The notes: generated by a model not told the origin, from the sequence alone. A stretch of 64,000 bases of DNA from Methanobacterium sp. (GCA_016222945.1 JACRPY010000002.1:663501-727500); one strand, 5' to 3'; numbered from the stretch's first letter, positions 1 through 8,946 are shown. Numbers and translations are program-made.

Positions 1-1
1 A

Positions 2-502
2 AATGCTATACGTGTTATTTCATCAAATTTGGATGCTGTAATTGGTAATCTTGATGATTTGAATCTACGTGGAAGCATGATGCTTGGAAGTCTGGAAGCA
101 GGGTTAGCTTTTTCAAATGCCAGTCTGGGTGTGCTTCATGCAATGGCACATAGTATTGGTGGATTTTTAGATTTACCTCATGGAGAATGCATTGCTATTC
201 TTCTGAATCATATTATTGAATTTAATTTTGATGCTGAACCTATCAAATACCAAAAAATTGGAGAAATGATGGGAATTAATTTTAGTGGAAAGGATAATAA
301 AGAGAATAGAAATATTATTATACAAAGAATAATGGGTTTAAAAGATTCAATTGGAATTAATGCTACGTTAAAAGAGATTGGGGTTACAAAAGCAGATATT
401 CCTCAGCTCGCGGTTAATGCAATGGAGGATCCTTGCTTAGTAACTAATCCTAAAAGGCCAAAAATGGAGGATATTGAAAGAATATTTGAAAATGCACTTT
501 GA
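2..502 (+). CDS. Iron-containing alcohol dehydrogenase, C-terminal part (cut by window edge)
   Basis: The frame is open from the first bases, so this is the last ~166 residues of a protein whose family is usually ~380-390 residues. It has the helical metal-binding domain of group III Fe-dependent alcohol dehydrogenases: the His-rich stretch HAMAHSIGGFLDLPHG supplies the metal-ligand histidines and is followed by the usual ECIAILL segment. The family oxidises alcohols or reduces aldehydes with NAD(P)H in the cytoplasm. The substrate cannot be told from this domain. The family call is firm. The apparent TTG start at 29 is internal to the real gene. Confidence 0.85.
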   Translation, partial: NAIRVISSNLDAVIGNLDDLNLRGSMMLGSLEAGLAFSNASLGVLHAMAHSIGGFLDLPHGECIAILLNHIIEFNFDAEPIKYQKIGEMMGINFSGKDNKENRNIIIQRIMGLKDSIGINATLKEIGVTKADIPQLAVNAMEDPCLVTNPKRPKMEDIERIFENAL

Positions 503-553
503 CACATTTTTGAATATGTGAATATAATATAATTTATTGAGGAATATTGAAAA

Positions 554-1675
554 ATGCAACCGGAATCATCGGATAGCTGGGAATCTTTGCGTGATAAAAT
601 CATAGGGCTTGGAGAACTTTCAGTTCATAAAAGTTACTATCCTGAACTTCAACAACAACTTGTTGAATTAAAAAGGTTTAGAGCCCTTTTGGATCAAAGT
701 AATGATATAATTTTCCTTTTAGATGTTCCTTCGGGCATCATTATGGATGTGAACAAATCAGGATCTGATTTACTTGAATATTCTAATCAAGAAATGCTTA
801 AAATGCCTATAATTAATTTGATTCCTTCTTCTAAAGTAAATAAGATTGATAAAATGTTTTTAGATTTAGACCGTAGTAAAGGGGATAGGAAAACGATTAC
901 AACCACATTCGTTAAAAAAAGTGGTTATGAAATTTCTGTAGAAAGTAGTATAAGCTTTGTAGAATTTGGAAATGTTTTATATGCAGTTATGGTATCAAGA
1001 GATATCACTGAACGTAATGAGGCTGAAAAACAGATAAAACAGTCTTTAAATGAGAAAGAAGTATTATTGAAGGAGATACATCATAGGGTTAAAAATAATT
1101 TGCAGATAATAAGCTCTCTTCTTAATCTACAATCAGCTTCACTTGATGATAAAGATTCTTTTGAAGTATTTAAGGAAAGTCAAAACCGTATTAAATCAAT
1201 GGCACTTATTCATGAAAAATTATACCAATCTAGAGATCTAGCAAGAATAGATTTCGCTGAATACATAAAAAGTCTTGTTTACTATTTATTTCAGTCTTAT
1301 TCTGTTGATTTGAATGTTATAAAACCCATATTAAATGTTGAAGATATTCTATTTGATATAGATATTTCTATCCCTTGTGGGTTGATAATAAACGAAATAA
1401 TATCAAATAGTTTAAAATATGCGTTTCCTGACGGAAAGACTGGAGAAATAATTATTGATCTTCATTTATATGGGAAAAAAGCCATATTAACGGTAAGTGA
1501 CACAGGTATTGGGTTACCTGAACATATAAGTTTACAAAATACAGAAACGTTAGGATTGAGATTAATAGATACTCTTGTAAGTCAGATCGATGGTAAAATT
1601 GAGCTTGATAAAACCAAAGGAACATCATTTAAGATAGAATTTATAAAAAAATCATCATATAAACAAAGAATTTAG
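554..1675 (+). CDS. PAS-domain sensor histidine kinase (HisKA_2/HATPase)
   Basis: A soluble 373-residue sensor kinase with no membrane segment. Residues ~40-155 form a PAS domain (FLLDVPSGIIMDVN start, VSRDITERNEAE end). Residues ~165-245 are a HisKA_2 dimerisation domain with the phospho-acceptor motif LLKEIHHRVKNNLQ (His176/177), and the C-terminus is a HATPase domain with an N box (IINEIISNSLKYAF) and G box (VSDTGIGLP). It probably phosphorylates an unlinked response regulator, as none is adjacent. It resembles the kinase at 61206-62300 in the HisKA_2 and ATPase parts. The signal sensed by the PAS domain is unknown. Confidence 0.88.
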   Translation: MQPESSDSWESLRDKIIGLGELSVHKSYYPELQQQLVELKRFRALLDQSNDIIFLLDVPSGIIMDVNKSGSDLLEYSNQEMLKMPIINLIPSSKVNKIDKMFLDLDRSKGDRKTITTTFVKKSGYEISVESSISFVEFGNVLYAVMVSRDITERNEAEKQIKQSLNEKEVLLKEIHHRVKNNLQIISSLLNLQSASLDDKDSFEVFKESQNRIKSMALIHEKLYQSRDLARIDFAEYIKSLVYYLFQSYSVDLNVIKPILNVEDILFDIDISIPCGLIINEIISNSLKYAFPDGKTGEIIIDLHLYGKKAILTVSDTGIGLPEHISLQNTETLGLRLIDTLVSQIDGKIELDKTKGTSFKIEFIKKSSYKQRI

Positions 1676-1806
1676 TATATTGTCTTAATATTCAACAACT
1701 TCTTTTTTTTAGGTAATAAATGTCTTATTTTTAAGTTTAAGCCGTGAATTATCATTTTAGCCTGAAATTAGAAAGTATTTTATACCATAAGTCCTATTTT
1801 GTTAGT

Positions 1807-2403
1807 ATGGTAAAATTCACTGCAAATGAGATCAGAGATATTATTATTTCAATGTTTGTAATTTCATTTGCTTTTGCACTACTATTAAGTGGCAGTAATA
1901 TAAACACTGCAATATCTTTGATACCAATAATGCTGATTGTAGTCGGATTTGCATTTGTATTCCATGAATTAGCTCATAAATTTGTTGCAATAAGATACGG
2001 TTATTGGGCTGAATATAAAATGTGGATTGAAGGCCTGATTTTTGCACTAATCACAGCATATTTTGGATTTGTTTTTGCAGCCCCGGGTGCTGTTTATATC
2101 CATGGAGAAAAAATAAGTAAAGAAGAAAATGGTAAAATATCCATTGCAGGGTCTATAACTAATATTATTTTTGCATTAATTTTCTTGCTAATTATTAAAA
2201 TTTCAGGACAGTTATATTATTGGGCTTTTATGGGGATGTTTATAAATGGATTCTTTGCATTTTTCAATCAACTACCAATCATGGGACTTGATGGATCTAA
2301 AGTAATCAAGTGGAACCCATTTGCATGGATAATAGTTGTCTTGGTTTCATTAGGATTTGTGGCCATAGGGTATTTCCCTAGTCTATTAAAATTAATACTA
2401 TAA
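1807..2403 (+). CDS. Site-2 protease-like zinc metalloprotease (M50 family)
   Basis: A multi-pass membrane protein with the zinc-protease motif HELAHK and a second catalytic-type motif near the C-terminus (MGLDGSK). Such proteases cut substrates within the membrane. I start it at ATG 1807 (MVKFTANEIRD) rather than the in-frame GTG at 1744, because the ~21 extra residues look unlike a family N-terminus; no clear ribosome site marks either. The length (~198 residues) fits short archaeal M50 proteins without extra domains. Substrate unknown. It is followed by the ycaO-like gene after 29 bases. Confidence 0.8.
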   Translation: MVKFTANEIRDIIISMFVISFAFALLLSGSNINTAISLIPIMLIVVGFAFVFHELAHKFVAIRYGYWAEYKMWIEGLIFALITAYFGFVFAAPGAVYIHGEKISKEENGKISIAGSITNIIFALIFLLIIKISGQLYYWAFMGMFINGFFAFFNQLPIMGLDGSKVIKWNPFAWIIVVLVSLGFVAIGYFPSLLKLIL

Positions 2404-2432
2404 ATTCGAATAAGTTCATAAAATGTGATTCA

Positions 2433-3632
2433 ATGTTTAAAGAAGTTCCAGTAAAATATTTTGGATGCACACACCGTGCAGTTGCTCCAGAAGAGACAAT
2501 TAGGCGTGTTGAAGGAAAATTAAAGGCTGCAGGAGTTACAAGAGTCACTGAAATTACTCATCTTGACAGGGTGGGAATTCCTGTTTACTCTGCAATAAGG
2601 CCATCTGCTGCAGAGGGCGCAGTAAGTATCTATGCTGGAAAAGGAGCCACAAAAGACCAGGCAAAAGCATCAGCCATGATGGAGGCCTTTGAAAGATATT
2701 CAGCAGAACTCCAGGATGAAGATCATAAAAAAATAATTAAAGCTTGTTTTGATGAAATAGAAGGATGTGTAAATCCTAAATCGCTTATACTGCCCAATTT
2801 ACCCTTTGATCCTGATATAAAGGAATTAAAATGGGTAAACGCGGTAGATGTAGAAACGGATAAAGAATATTTAACACCGGCAGACGCGGTTTTTCATCCT
2901 TATGGTGCTATAAATGATATTAATCTATTTAAATCAAATACAAATGGTTTGGCATCAGGAAATAAAATAGAAGAAGCTATATTTCATGGAATGATGGAAG
3001 TCATAGAGAGAGATGCTTGGAGCTTATTTGAGATTAAAAGAAAAAAAGCGCCAGAAATAAATCTTGAAACAATTGAAAATCCAATAATACTGGAAATTAT
3101 AGATAAATTCAAAGAAGCAAGCATTGACATCAAAATCGTGGATTTAACATCTGATGTTAAAGCTACTACTATTGCAGCTGTTTCAGATGATACCATATTA
3201 AAAGACCCAGCATTACTTACATTAGGGGTTGGAACCCATTTAGATCCAGAAATAGCTGTTATGCGGGCTTTAACAGAAGTTGCGCAAAGCAGAGCAACCC
3301 AAATTCACGGTACAAGAGAAGACACCACTCGTGCAGTATTTATGAGGAAAGCGGGCTATGAACGGATGAAAAGGATGAATAAACACTGGTTTGGTGAATC
3401 AGAGGAACTAATAGATTTAGAAGATATTAAAAATAGTTCAGGTAAATCATTTAAGGAAGATATAGAGATTTCTTTGAAATTATTGAAAAAAGCAGGTTTT
3501 AAAGATGTTTTATTTGTGGATCTAACAAGGGTAGAGGTTGAAGTACCTGTTGTGAGGGTTATAATTCCAGGAATGGAGGTTTACTCGGTTGATCCAGAAA
3601 GAGTAGGGAATAGGCTTGCCAAAAAAACATAA
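2433..3632 (+). CDS. ycaO: YcaO-related McrA-glycine thioamidation protein (methanogenesis marker 1)
   Basis: A 399-residue YcaO-superfamily enzyme. Family proteins in methanogens use ATP to activate a peptide backbone and install thioglycine in the McrA subunit of methyl-coenzyme M reductase. Visible signatures are the N-terminal FGCTHRAVAPEET, the ATP-site helix with EAFERYSAE near residue 85, the second acidic segment MEVIERDAWSLFE near 190, and a long conserved C-terminal region. TfuA, the partner often linked to it, is not adjacent. The end overlaps the start of the next gene by 17 bases, so the two are probably translated from one message although their functions look unrelated. Confidence 0.88.
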   Translation: MFKEVPVKYFGCTHRAVAPEETIRRVEGKLKAAGVTRVTEITHLDRVGIPVYSAIRPSAAEGAVSIYAGKGATKDQAKASAMMEAFERYSAELQDEDHKKIIKACFDEIEGCVNPKSLILPNLPFDPDIKELKWVNAVDVETDKEYLTPADAVFHPYGAINDINLFKSNTNGLASGNKIEEAIFHGMMEVIERDAWSLFEIKRKKAPEINLETIENPIILEIIDKFKEASIDIKIVDLTSDVKATTIAAVSDDTILKDPALLTLGVGTHLDPEIAVMRALTEVAQSRATQIHGTREDTTRAVFMRKAGYERMKRMNKHWFGESEELIDLEDIKNSSGKSFKEDIEISLKLLKKAGFKDVLFVDLTRVEVEVPVVRVIIPGMEVYSVDPERVGNRLAKKT

Positions 3633-4554
3633 AAATGTTAAAAAGATACTACGCTGGACACTTGCAGCTGTAACTGTGCTTGTTATTATTTCAGGGCTTG
3701 GAATACCATATTATACTACTACGGAGTATTTAACATTAGGATTACTGTCTAAAACAACTGCTTTTTGGATTCATTTTTATTTCTTGATTCCTTTTGTAAT
3801 ATTATTTGTTCTTCATATTTTTATAAAGCCTTTTTTAAGATATTTAGACAGATTAAGCAAATCAAAATCATTTAAAGGATTTTTAAATGCTAATAATCTA
3901 TTTATAATTGTTGTTTTAATTATTCTTCTTGCAGCAGTTTATGTGGCTGCAGATGAGTTTAGGTTCCAAGGAACAATAAAGCTGGATAACGTGGAAGTTA
4001 AGGATTATAAAGGACAGAAACTCTCATCTGTAAATGATTTTAGAGAAAATTCAATAAAAGGCCCTCAATACATTAATATTACAAATTATAAGCTTGAAAT
4101 CACAGGAATTGTGAATAATCCAAAAAATTATACATATGATGAAGTCATTAAAGACCATCAAAACTATGAAAAGGTTGTAAAGCTTGATTGTGTAGAGGGT
4201 TGGGAGGTAACAATTTTATGGCAAGGAATTCTTGTAAAAGACATTATAAATGAAGTTAAACCATTATCGAATGCAAATACTGTTATTTTTTATGCATATG
4301 ATGGATATTCAACTTCTTTTCCTTTAGATTACATTGAAAATAATAATATTTTACTTGCTTATAAAATGAACAATGCTACAATTCCTCCAGAGCGAGGATT
4401 CCCATTCCAACTTGTGGCTGAGAGCAAATGGGGATATAAATGGATTAAATGGATAAATAAAATTGAATTATCCAATGATCCAAATTATGAGGGTTACTGG
4501 GAAAGTAGAGGTTATTCTAATTCTGGAAATCTGAATGAAAGCTTTTTAAAATAA
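3616..4554 (+). CDS. Membrane-anchored molybdopterin-dependent oxidoreductase (sulfite-oxidase/YedY-like)
   Basis: A 312-residue protein. The first ~120 residues hold three hydrophobic helices, one followed by LHIFIKPFLRYLDRL. The rest is an extracytoplasmic oxidoreductase molybdopterin-binding domain with the cofactor-ligand region VVKLDCVEGWEVTILWQG (the Cys would bind molybdenum), the YAYDGYSTSFPLDYI segment and the ESKWGYKWIKWI end typical of the family. The start is TTG 3616, inside the end of ycaO. Two b-type-cytochrome-like proteins lie just downstream on the other strand. The substrate (oxidised sulfur or nitrogen compounds, or damaged methionine) cannot be deduced. Confidence 0.82.
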   Translation: MPKKHKNVKKILRWTLAAVTVLVIISGLGIPYYTTTEYLTLGLLSKTTAFWIHFYFLIPFVILFVLHIFIKPFLRYLDRLSKSKSFKGFLNANNLFIIVVLIILLAAVYVAADEFRFQGTIKLDNVEVKDYKGQKLSSVNDFRENSIKGPQYINITNYKLEITGIVNNPKNYTYDEVIKDHQNYEKVVKLDCVEGWEVTILWQGILVKDIINEVKPLSNANTVIFYAYDGYSTSFPLDYIENNNILLAYKMNNATIPPERGFPFQLVAESKWGYKWIKWINKIELSNDPNYEGYWESRGYSNSGNLNESFLK

Positions 4555-4603
4555 ATTTATCAGTGTATTTAATTATTTAAGTTGTAGACAGGTTTAGGTT
4601 TTT

Positions 4604-5212
4604 CTAAAACTTTCCATTAAACATTTTTTTAACAGATTTCCAATAAATATGAATATGGAATAAAAATGTAACTCCCATAATAATGCCTGCCTCTGCATGC
4701 CAGAAGTCGGCACTTAACTCATAAGGCGTTCTTATTGCATATTCCATGGAATAAATTAATATTAAACCAGTTATTATAACAGCTATGAAGCTTCCTGTAA
4801 GTACAACATTCCATATTTTTTTATAAGTATGTGCTCTTATCTTATTATTTTTATAAAGACGATAGCTCAAAGCATAAAAAACTATTAGGACTATTGTGAG
4901 AGGTATGAGATAATACCCTTCAACCAGACCACTTTTAAAGGATATTCCTAAAATAGAAAAACCAGAAACGGTATTTTTGCCTGAAGTCTCTTCAAAGTTT
5001 CCTGAAACATTTGATATATTTTGAGGAGGTGATTGGGAATGATCACAGATACTGTCATGGTTTGTATCAATATATCTAAAACATTGGCCTGGAAAAGAAT
5101 CATCAGTCAGTTCATAGGGGCAGTCGTTCCATCCAGTAACAGCATAAACTGCAATTGGCAATAAAATAATAGCTGCAATCACCAATAAACCTACTTTCCT
5201 CATTAATATCAT
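4604..5212 (-). CDS. Membrane protein with extracytoplasmic Cys/Asp-rich head and DUF4405-like four-helix domain
   Basis: A 202-residue protein with an N-terminal signal or anchor helix, then a ~75-residue outer segment with a calcium-loop-like stretch (DTNHDSICDHSQ) and several Cys, then four membrane helices. Histidines lie in or near the helices (RAHTYKKIWN, FWHAEAG, FHIHIYWKS), as in membrane-bound b-type cytochromes of the DUF4405/cytochrome b561-like kind. The helical domain is clearly paralogous to the neighbour at 5257-5697. It may pass electrons to or from the molybdoenzyme at 3616-4554, though the genes face each other. Heme binding is inferred. Confidence 0.6.
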   Translation of the reverse strand: MILMRKVGLLVIAAIILLPIAVYAVTGWNDCPYELTDDSFPGQCFRYIDTNHDSICDHSQSPPQNISNVSGNFEETSGKNTVSGFSILGISFKSGLVEGYYLIPLTIVLIVFYALSYRLYKNNKIRAHTYKKIWNVVLTGSFIAVIITGLILIYSMEYAIRTPYELSADFWHAEAGIIMGVTFLFHIHIYWKSVKKMFNGKF

Positions 5213-5256
5213 TGTTATCTCCTTTAAAGTTGAATATTTTTAAGTTATTTTAATTT

Positions 5257-5697
5257 TTAATCTGTACTTTTATCTGCATTTTTTGTAGTTTTACGTTTCT
5301 TAACCCTGAATTTTTTAAAGGATTTCCAGTAATTTACTATATGGAATACTGCAATGACAAGTAATGCTAGACCTGTTTCAATATGCCAAAATAACATTTC
5401 TAAACTAAAAGGAGTTGCTAAACCAAACTCTCTAAATCCAATTAAAATCAATCCAATGCATACAGAGATTATAAAACTTATTAAAAGCACAATATTCCAT
5501 ATTCTCACATGTAACCCTTTAGAAATTTCTTTTTCTTTATATAAAACAAAACTGATTAAATATAGAATTATCAGTATCAATGAAATAGGAATAGGATAGT
5601 AAGACATACCTATAATTAAATAAAACCAGTATAAAAATTTAGTTAAATTTTTATAACAAGGGATGAGATACATTTTATTAATCCCATGCAAATTCAT
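5257..5697 (-). CDS. DUF4405-like four-helix membrane protein, possible b-type cytochrome
   Basis: A 146-residue membrane protein with four helices that matches the C-terminal domain of the next gene (shared pattern IWNxVLLxSF, then FWHxExG, then the His-x-x-YWKSxKK end). It lacks the outer Cys/Asp-rich head. Conserved His residues (GLHVRIWN, FWHIETG, FHIVNYWK) could ligate heme. It is transcribed toward 4604-5212 with a 44-base gap, so the pair is likely one operon. The start is uncertain: ATG 5697 or ATG 5607, where the shared domain begins; neither has a clear ribosome site. Confidence 0.6.
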   Translation of the reverse strand: MNLHGINKMYLIPCYKNLTKFLYWFYLIIGMSYYPIPISLILIILYLISFVLYKEKEISKGLHVRIWNIVLLISFIISVCIGLILIGFREFGLATPFSLEMLFWHIETGLALLVIAVFHIVNYWKSFKKFRVKKRKTTKNADKSTD

Positions 5698-5762
5698 TGA
5701 ATATTAAATTAAAAGGCAAATCCTGAAATTTAACTTAATCAAAAAATAGTAAATTACTGTTT

Positions 5763-6371
5763 ATGGCGATTTTTATGAACTCTAAACTTTCCAAAAGAGC
5801 ATTGAACCTATCATATTTTACAATTATTTATAATATTGCTGAAGGAATATTATCCATCTTCGCAGGTTTAACTGCTGGAAGCATTTCTCTAATCGGGTTT
5901 GGACTTGATAGCGCTGTTGAATCGTTGTCTGCAATGGTTATTACATGGAGATTTAGAAAACATGGTAAAATATCCGAGTTAGAAGAGGAAAAGGTTGAAA
6001 AAAGGGCTTTAAAATATATTGGATATACATTTTTTATTCTGGCAATCTACGTATTTTATGAATCAATTAAAAAGATTTATACTAGTGAAATATCTGAACC
6101 CAGCATTTTAGGGATATTAATAACAGTGGCATCTCTTATTGTGATGCCAATATTGTTTTATTTTAAATATCAAACTGGAAAAGCACTAAAAAGCTCAAGC
6201 CTCATAGCAGATTCAAAACAAACTATTGTGTGCATGTTTTTATCTGCTGCGGTGTTAATTGGGCTTTTATCAAACTATTTCTTTGGGCTTTGGCAAGTTG
6301 ATCCTATTATTGGAATTTTTATAGGTATATTACTTGTAAAAGAAGGTTATGAGATTTTTGAGGAAGAATAA
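5763..6371 (+). CDS. Cation transporter, CDF-like membrane domain only
   Basis: A 202-residue protein with about six membrane helices. It resembles the membrane part of cation diffusion facilitators: GFGLDSAVESLSAM near residue 50 and IADSKQTIVCMF near 150 carry the Asp residues expected to bind Zn2+, Fe2+ or similar ions. The cytoplasmic C-terminal domain of classic CDF proteins is absent, as in short archaeal homologues. Translation could begin at ATG 5763 or ATG 5775 (MNSKLSK). It stands alone, divergent from the cytochrome-like pair. The ion carried is unknown. Confidence 0.72.
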   Translation: MAIFMNSKLSKRALNLSYFTIIYNIAEGILSIFAGLTAGSISLIGFGLDSAVESLSAMVITWRFRKHGKISELEEEKVEKRALKYIGYTFFILAIYVFYESIKKIYTSEISEPSILGILITVASLIVMPILFYFKYQTGKALKSSSLIADSKQTIVCMFLSAAVLIGLLSNYFFGLWQVDPIIGIFIGILLVKEGYEIFEEE

Positions 6372-6543
6372 CTGGAATTTTTATTTTAATAATTTGAAAA
6401 ATAAATTGAGCTAAATGTATTTTTTTTATATGTGAGGAGTACTTCAAAAACTCAATTATACAAAACGCATTTTAAGCTCTTTAAATAAATTTATATAGAT
6501 ATAAGTTAATAAAAATACTTATAAATAAAAAAGGGGGCTTTTA

Positions 6544-7077
6544 ATGAAAAAATATGCATTTTTTGTAATAGCTATTTTAGCGCTCGTGATTTTTGCATCT
6601 GGCTGTACTACTGGTGGAAATAATACAAGCACCTATTCTGGAAATGGAGTGTCATTTAATTATCCTGGTGGCTGGCAGCAACTACAAACTTCATCACAAA
6701 GTACTTTGGTGTCAGTTGGAGACCCAAAATCTATAGATAATGCAACAGGATCAATTAATACATTGGCAGCTATCCAAAAAGCAGCATTACCTAGTGGAAC
6801 AACTTTAAAACAAGTTTATGATAATACATATGCTCAATTTGTAGCTCAAGATTCAACCTTCAAAACAATATCAGATACCACAACTACAGTTGATGGAGCA
6901 ACTGCTTATGTGAATATACATACTGTTGATGTTAAGGGAGTTCAGAAAAAAGAAAAAGCAGTATGGTTTGAAAAAAATGGTAGTGCATATGTAATACTAT
7001 GTGGATCATTACCTGCAGACTTTGATAGCCAACAAGCGAACTTTGACACCATAATAAACTCTTTCAAAGTACAATAA
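6544..7077 (+). CDS. Secreted lipoprotein with PsbP-like domain
   Basis: A 177-residue protein with a lipoprotein signal: MKKYAFFVIAILALVIF followed by the lipobox ASGC (Cys21). After a short Thr/Ser/Asn linker comes a PsbP-related fold (GVSFNYPGGWQQL start, NTIINSFKVQ-type end). Such proteins are common on the outside of Methanobacterium cells and have no assigned role. A GGGGG run five bases before the ATG is the likely ribosome site, and an AT-rich block at 6483-6525 is a likely promoter. The stop is followed by a T-rich stretch (7088-7110). Monocistronic. Confidence 0.78.
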   Translation: MKKYAFFVIAILALVIFASGCTTGGNNTSTYSGNGVSFNYPGGWQQLQTSSQSTLVSVGDPKSIDNATGSINTLAAIQKAALPSGTTLKQVYDNTYAQFVAQDSTFKTISDTTTTVDGATAYVNIHTVDVKGVQKKEKAVWFEKNGSAYVILCGSLPADFDSQQANFDTIINSFKVQ

Positions 7078-7236
7078 ACAATTTAATTTCTCTTTTTTTT
7101 CTTTTATTATATTTTTAAATTCAAAAAAGCCATATTTATTTTAACTAAAATAGTTAGAATACAACTATCAAAATTTAAATAACATATTGATCATTTAAGT
7201 TAAAATAATCCTTATTTTTATATTCACGGTGAAAAT

Positions 7237-7575
7237 ATGAAACAAGTCATGGTTATAAGAGCAGATCTAAACATGGGCAAAGGTAAAATGGCAGCACAAG
7301 CTTGCCATGCAAGCTTAGGTGCATATAAAAGATCAGATGAAAAAATAATTAAAAAATGGGAATTAGAAGGCGAAAAAAAAGTCGTGGTGAAAGTTCAAAG
7401 CTTAAGAGAACTTTATGAAATATACGAACTGGTAAAAAACACCGATATTCCTTCTTATTTGGTGCAGGATGCTGGAAGAACTGAACTGCCAAAGGGTACA
7501 GTAACATGCCTTGGAATCGGCCCTGATAATGATGAAAAGATAGATAAGATAACCAATGAATTAAAACTACTTTGA
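7237..7575 (+). CDS. pth2: Peptidyl-tRNA hydrolase, archaeal type 2
   Basis: A 112-residue protein, the full length of Pth2. It hydrolyses peptidyl-tRNA released from stalled ribosomes, recycling tRNA. Family landmarks are the RADLNMGKGKMAAQACHAS motif near the N-terminus and the TELPKGTVTCLGIGP segment near the end, which holds conserved active-site residues. GGTGAAAAT just upstream of ATG 7237 is the ribosome site. It lies 23 bases before mfnE and is probably cotranscribed with it. Confidence 0.95.
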   Translation: MKQVMVIRADLNMGKGKMAAQACHASLGAYKRSDEKIIKKWELEGEKKVVVKVQSLRELYEIYELVKNTDIPSYLVQDAGRTELPKGTVTCLGIGPDNDEKIDKITNELKLL

Positions 7576-7598
7576 TAAAATAGTTTATGAGGAATTAA

Positions 7599-8243
7599 AT
7601 GGAATGGGTTGTTAAATTAGGTGGAAGTTTATTCCCTGAAGATGCTATAAATCTTTGCAAAGAACTTGTTGGCCAAAATGTAATTGTAATTTGTGGTGGG
7701 GGAGAATTTGCCAATAAAATAAGGGAATATGATCAGGATACAAATTTTTCAGATACTACTGCCCATAAAACTGCCATTCTTTGCATGGATATAATTGGAA
7801 TGCTTGTAGCAGATAAAATAGATGATGTGGTGTCTGTTTATTCCTTAGAATATGCTAAAAAAGTATTAGATGAAGGTAAACTTCCCATACTTCTTCCATC
7901 TAAATTATTGGAATATCTTGATCCACTGGAACATTCATGGAAAGTAACTTCAGATTCTATATCAGTATATATATCATGGCTTCTTAAAACCAAAATATTA
8001 ATAGTAACAAATGTAGATGGTATATATACGTTTGAACCATCTCTTGATGGTGCGAAACTTATAAAAAGTATAAGTGCAAAAAAACTACTAACTTTTAGTG
8101 AAACATCAGTTGATGAAAATTTACCAGAGCTTTTACTTAAATACAAATTAGATTGTTATGTTGTTAATGGAAAATATCCAGAAAGAGCTATTTCTATAAT
8201 TGAAGGTAAAAGTTCTAAATACACGTTTATTGGAGGAAATTAA
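7599..8243 (+). CDS. mfnE: MfnE, [5-(aminomethyl)furan-3-yl]methyl phosphate kinase
   Basis: A 214-residue amino-acid-kinase-fold protein. MfnE phosphorylates the aminomethyl-furan phosphate intermediate to its diphosphate for methanofuran, the first C1 carrier of methanogenesis. Visible features are the nucleotide-binding start (VVKLGGSLFP), the second glycine loop (VIVICGGGEFANKIREYD) and the late kinase motif IVTNVDGIYTFEPS. The size suits MfnE and is smaller than most aspartate or UMP kinases. It ends directly against the next small gene (stop TAA 8241-8243, ATG 8244). The family is firm; MfnE rather than a sister kinase is by resemblance. Confidence 0.82.
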   Translation: MEWVVKLGGSLFPEDAINLCKELVGQNVIVICGGGEFANKIREYDQDTNFSDTTAHKTAILCMDIIGMLVADKIDDVVSVYSLEYAKKVLDEGKLPILLPSKLLEYLDPLEHSWKVTSDSISVYISWLLKTKILIVTNVDGIYTFEPSLDGAKLIKSISAKKLLTFSETSVDENLPELLLKYKLDCYVVNGKYPERAISIIEGKSSKYTFIGGN

Positions 8244-8405
8244 ATGGAGAAAATAGAATGTACATCATGTAAACAAGAAATATCACCTGTAGAGACATGC
8301 GTTAAATTTGAATGTCCTGAATGTGAAGAAATGATTTACAGATGCCAGAAATGCAGAACATTCGGCCATCTTTACACATGCAAATGTGGATTTAACGGCC
8401 CTTAA
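8244..8405 (+). CDS. Small zinc-ribbon protein (HVO_2753-type, predicted RNA-binding)
   Basis: A 53-residue protein starting on the base after the mfnE stop, with the ribosome site GGAGG inside the end of mfnE. It has several Cys-x2-Cys or Cys-x-Cys pairs (ECTSCKQ, ECPEC, RCQKCRTF, TCKCGF), enough for two zinc sites, and the FGHLYTCKCGFNGP end typical of the archaeal zinc-finger family seen beside aEF-1beta. That family is predicted to bind RNA in translation. The aEF-1beta gene follows 121 bases later, a conserved archaeal neighbourhood. Confidence 0.85.
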   Translation: MEKIECTSCKQEISPVETCVKFECPECEEMIYRCQKCRTFGHLYTCKCGFNGP

Positions 8406-8526
8406 ATTAATTCAAACTTTAAAATTAATAAATTGATATATAAACTCTTTTTACATGGTTGATAGAGTGATGATATAATTATCTTCACCATCAACATTTT
8501 TGAAAGGTTAAAAAGTCGGTGATAAC

Positions 8527-8796
8527 ATGGGAGATGTAGTAGCAACAATAAAATTAATGCCAGAAAGCCCTGATGTTGATTTAGAACAAATGAAAAAAGA
8601 TGTAGAAGCATCAATTCCTGAAGGTGCTGAATTTTACAAATTAGATGAAGAACCAATTGCATTTGGCCTTGTAGCTCTTATTGTAATGGTTGTTGTAGGC
8701 GATGCTGAAGGCGGAACCGAAAAAGTTGAAGAAAACCTGGCCAAAATAGACGGCGTCAGCAACGTTGAAGTTACTGATACCAGAAGGCTTATGTAA
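8527..8796 (+). CDS. ef1b: Translation elongation factor aEF-1 beta
   Basis: An 89-residue protein of normal length for archaeal EF-1beta, the nucleotide exchange factor that recharges aEF-1alpha with GTP. The sequence starts MGDVVATIKLMPESP and contains the conserved EPIAFGLVALIVMVV strand and a VTDTRRLM end. GGTGATAAC before ATG 8527 is the ribosome site. A TATA-like run at ~8431-8441 gives it its own promoter. The stop is followed by a T-rich tract (8799-8823) suited to archaeal termination. Confidence 0.95.
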   Translation: MGDVVATIKLMPESPDVDLEQMKKDVEASIPEGAEFYKLDEEPIAFGLVALIVMVVVGDAEGGTEKVEENLAKIDGVSNVEVTDTRRLM

Positions 8797-8946
8797 GATT
8801 TCTTTTAATTTTTACTTTTTTTATTTAAACTATTTTACTCTTTAGATACTTTTTTTATTCTTATTTTACATTTAAAAGCATAATATCACTCAAATTAACT
8901 TTTAATAAAATAATATTAACTAATTTTAGACTACTTTAGAGATAAA

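Noticed and set aside
1744..1806. GTG 1744 as start of the M50 protease
   Set aside because: Adds ~21 residues with no ribosome site and no resemblance to family N-termini; ATG 1807 is preferred.
8467..8473. GTGATGA resembling a C box of a C/D guide RNA
   Set aside because: No matching D box (CTGA) or terminal stem in the next ~60 bases; it lies in the leader of the aEF-1beta gene.
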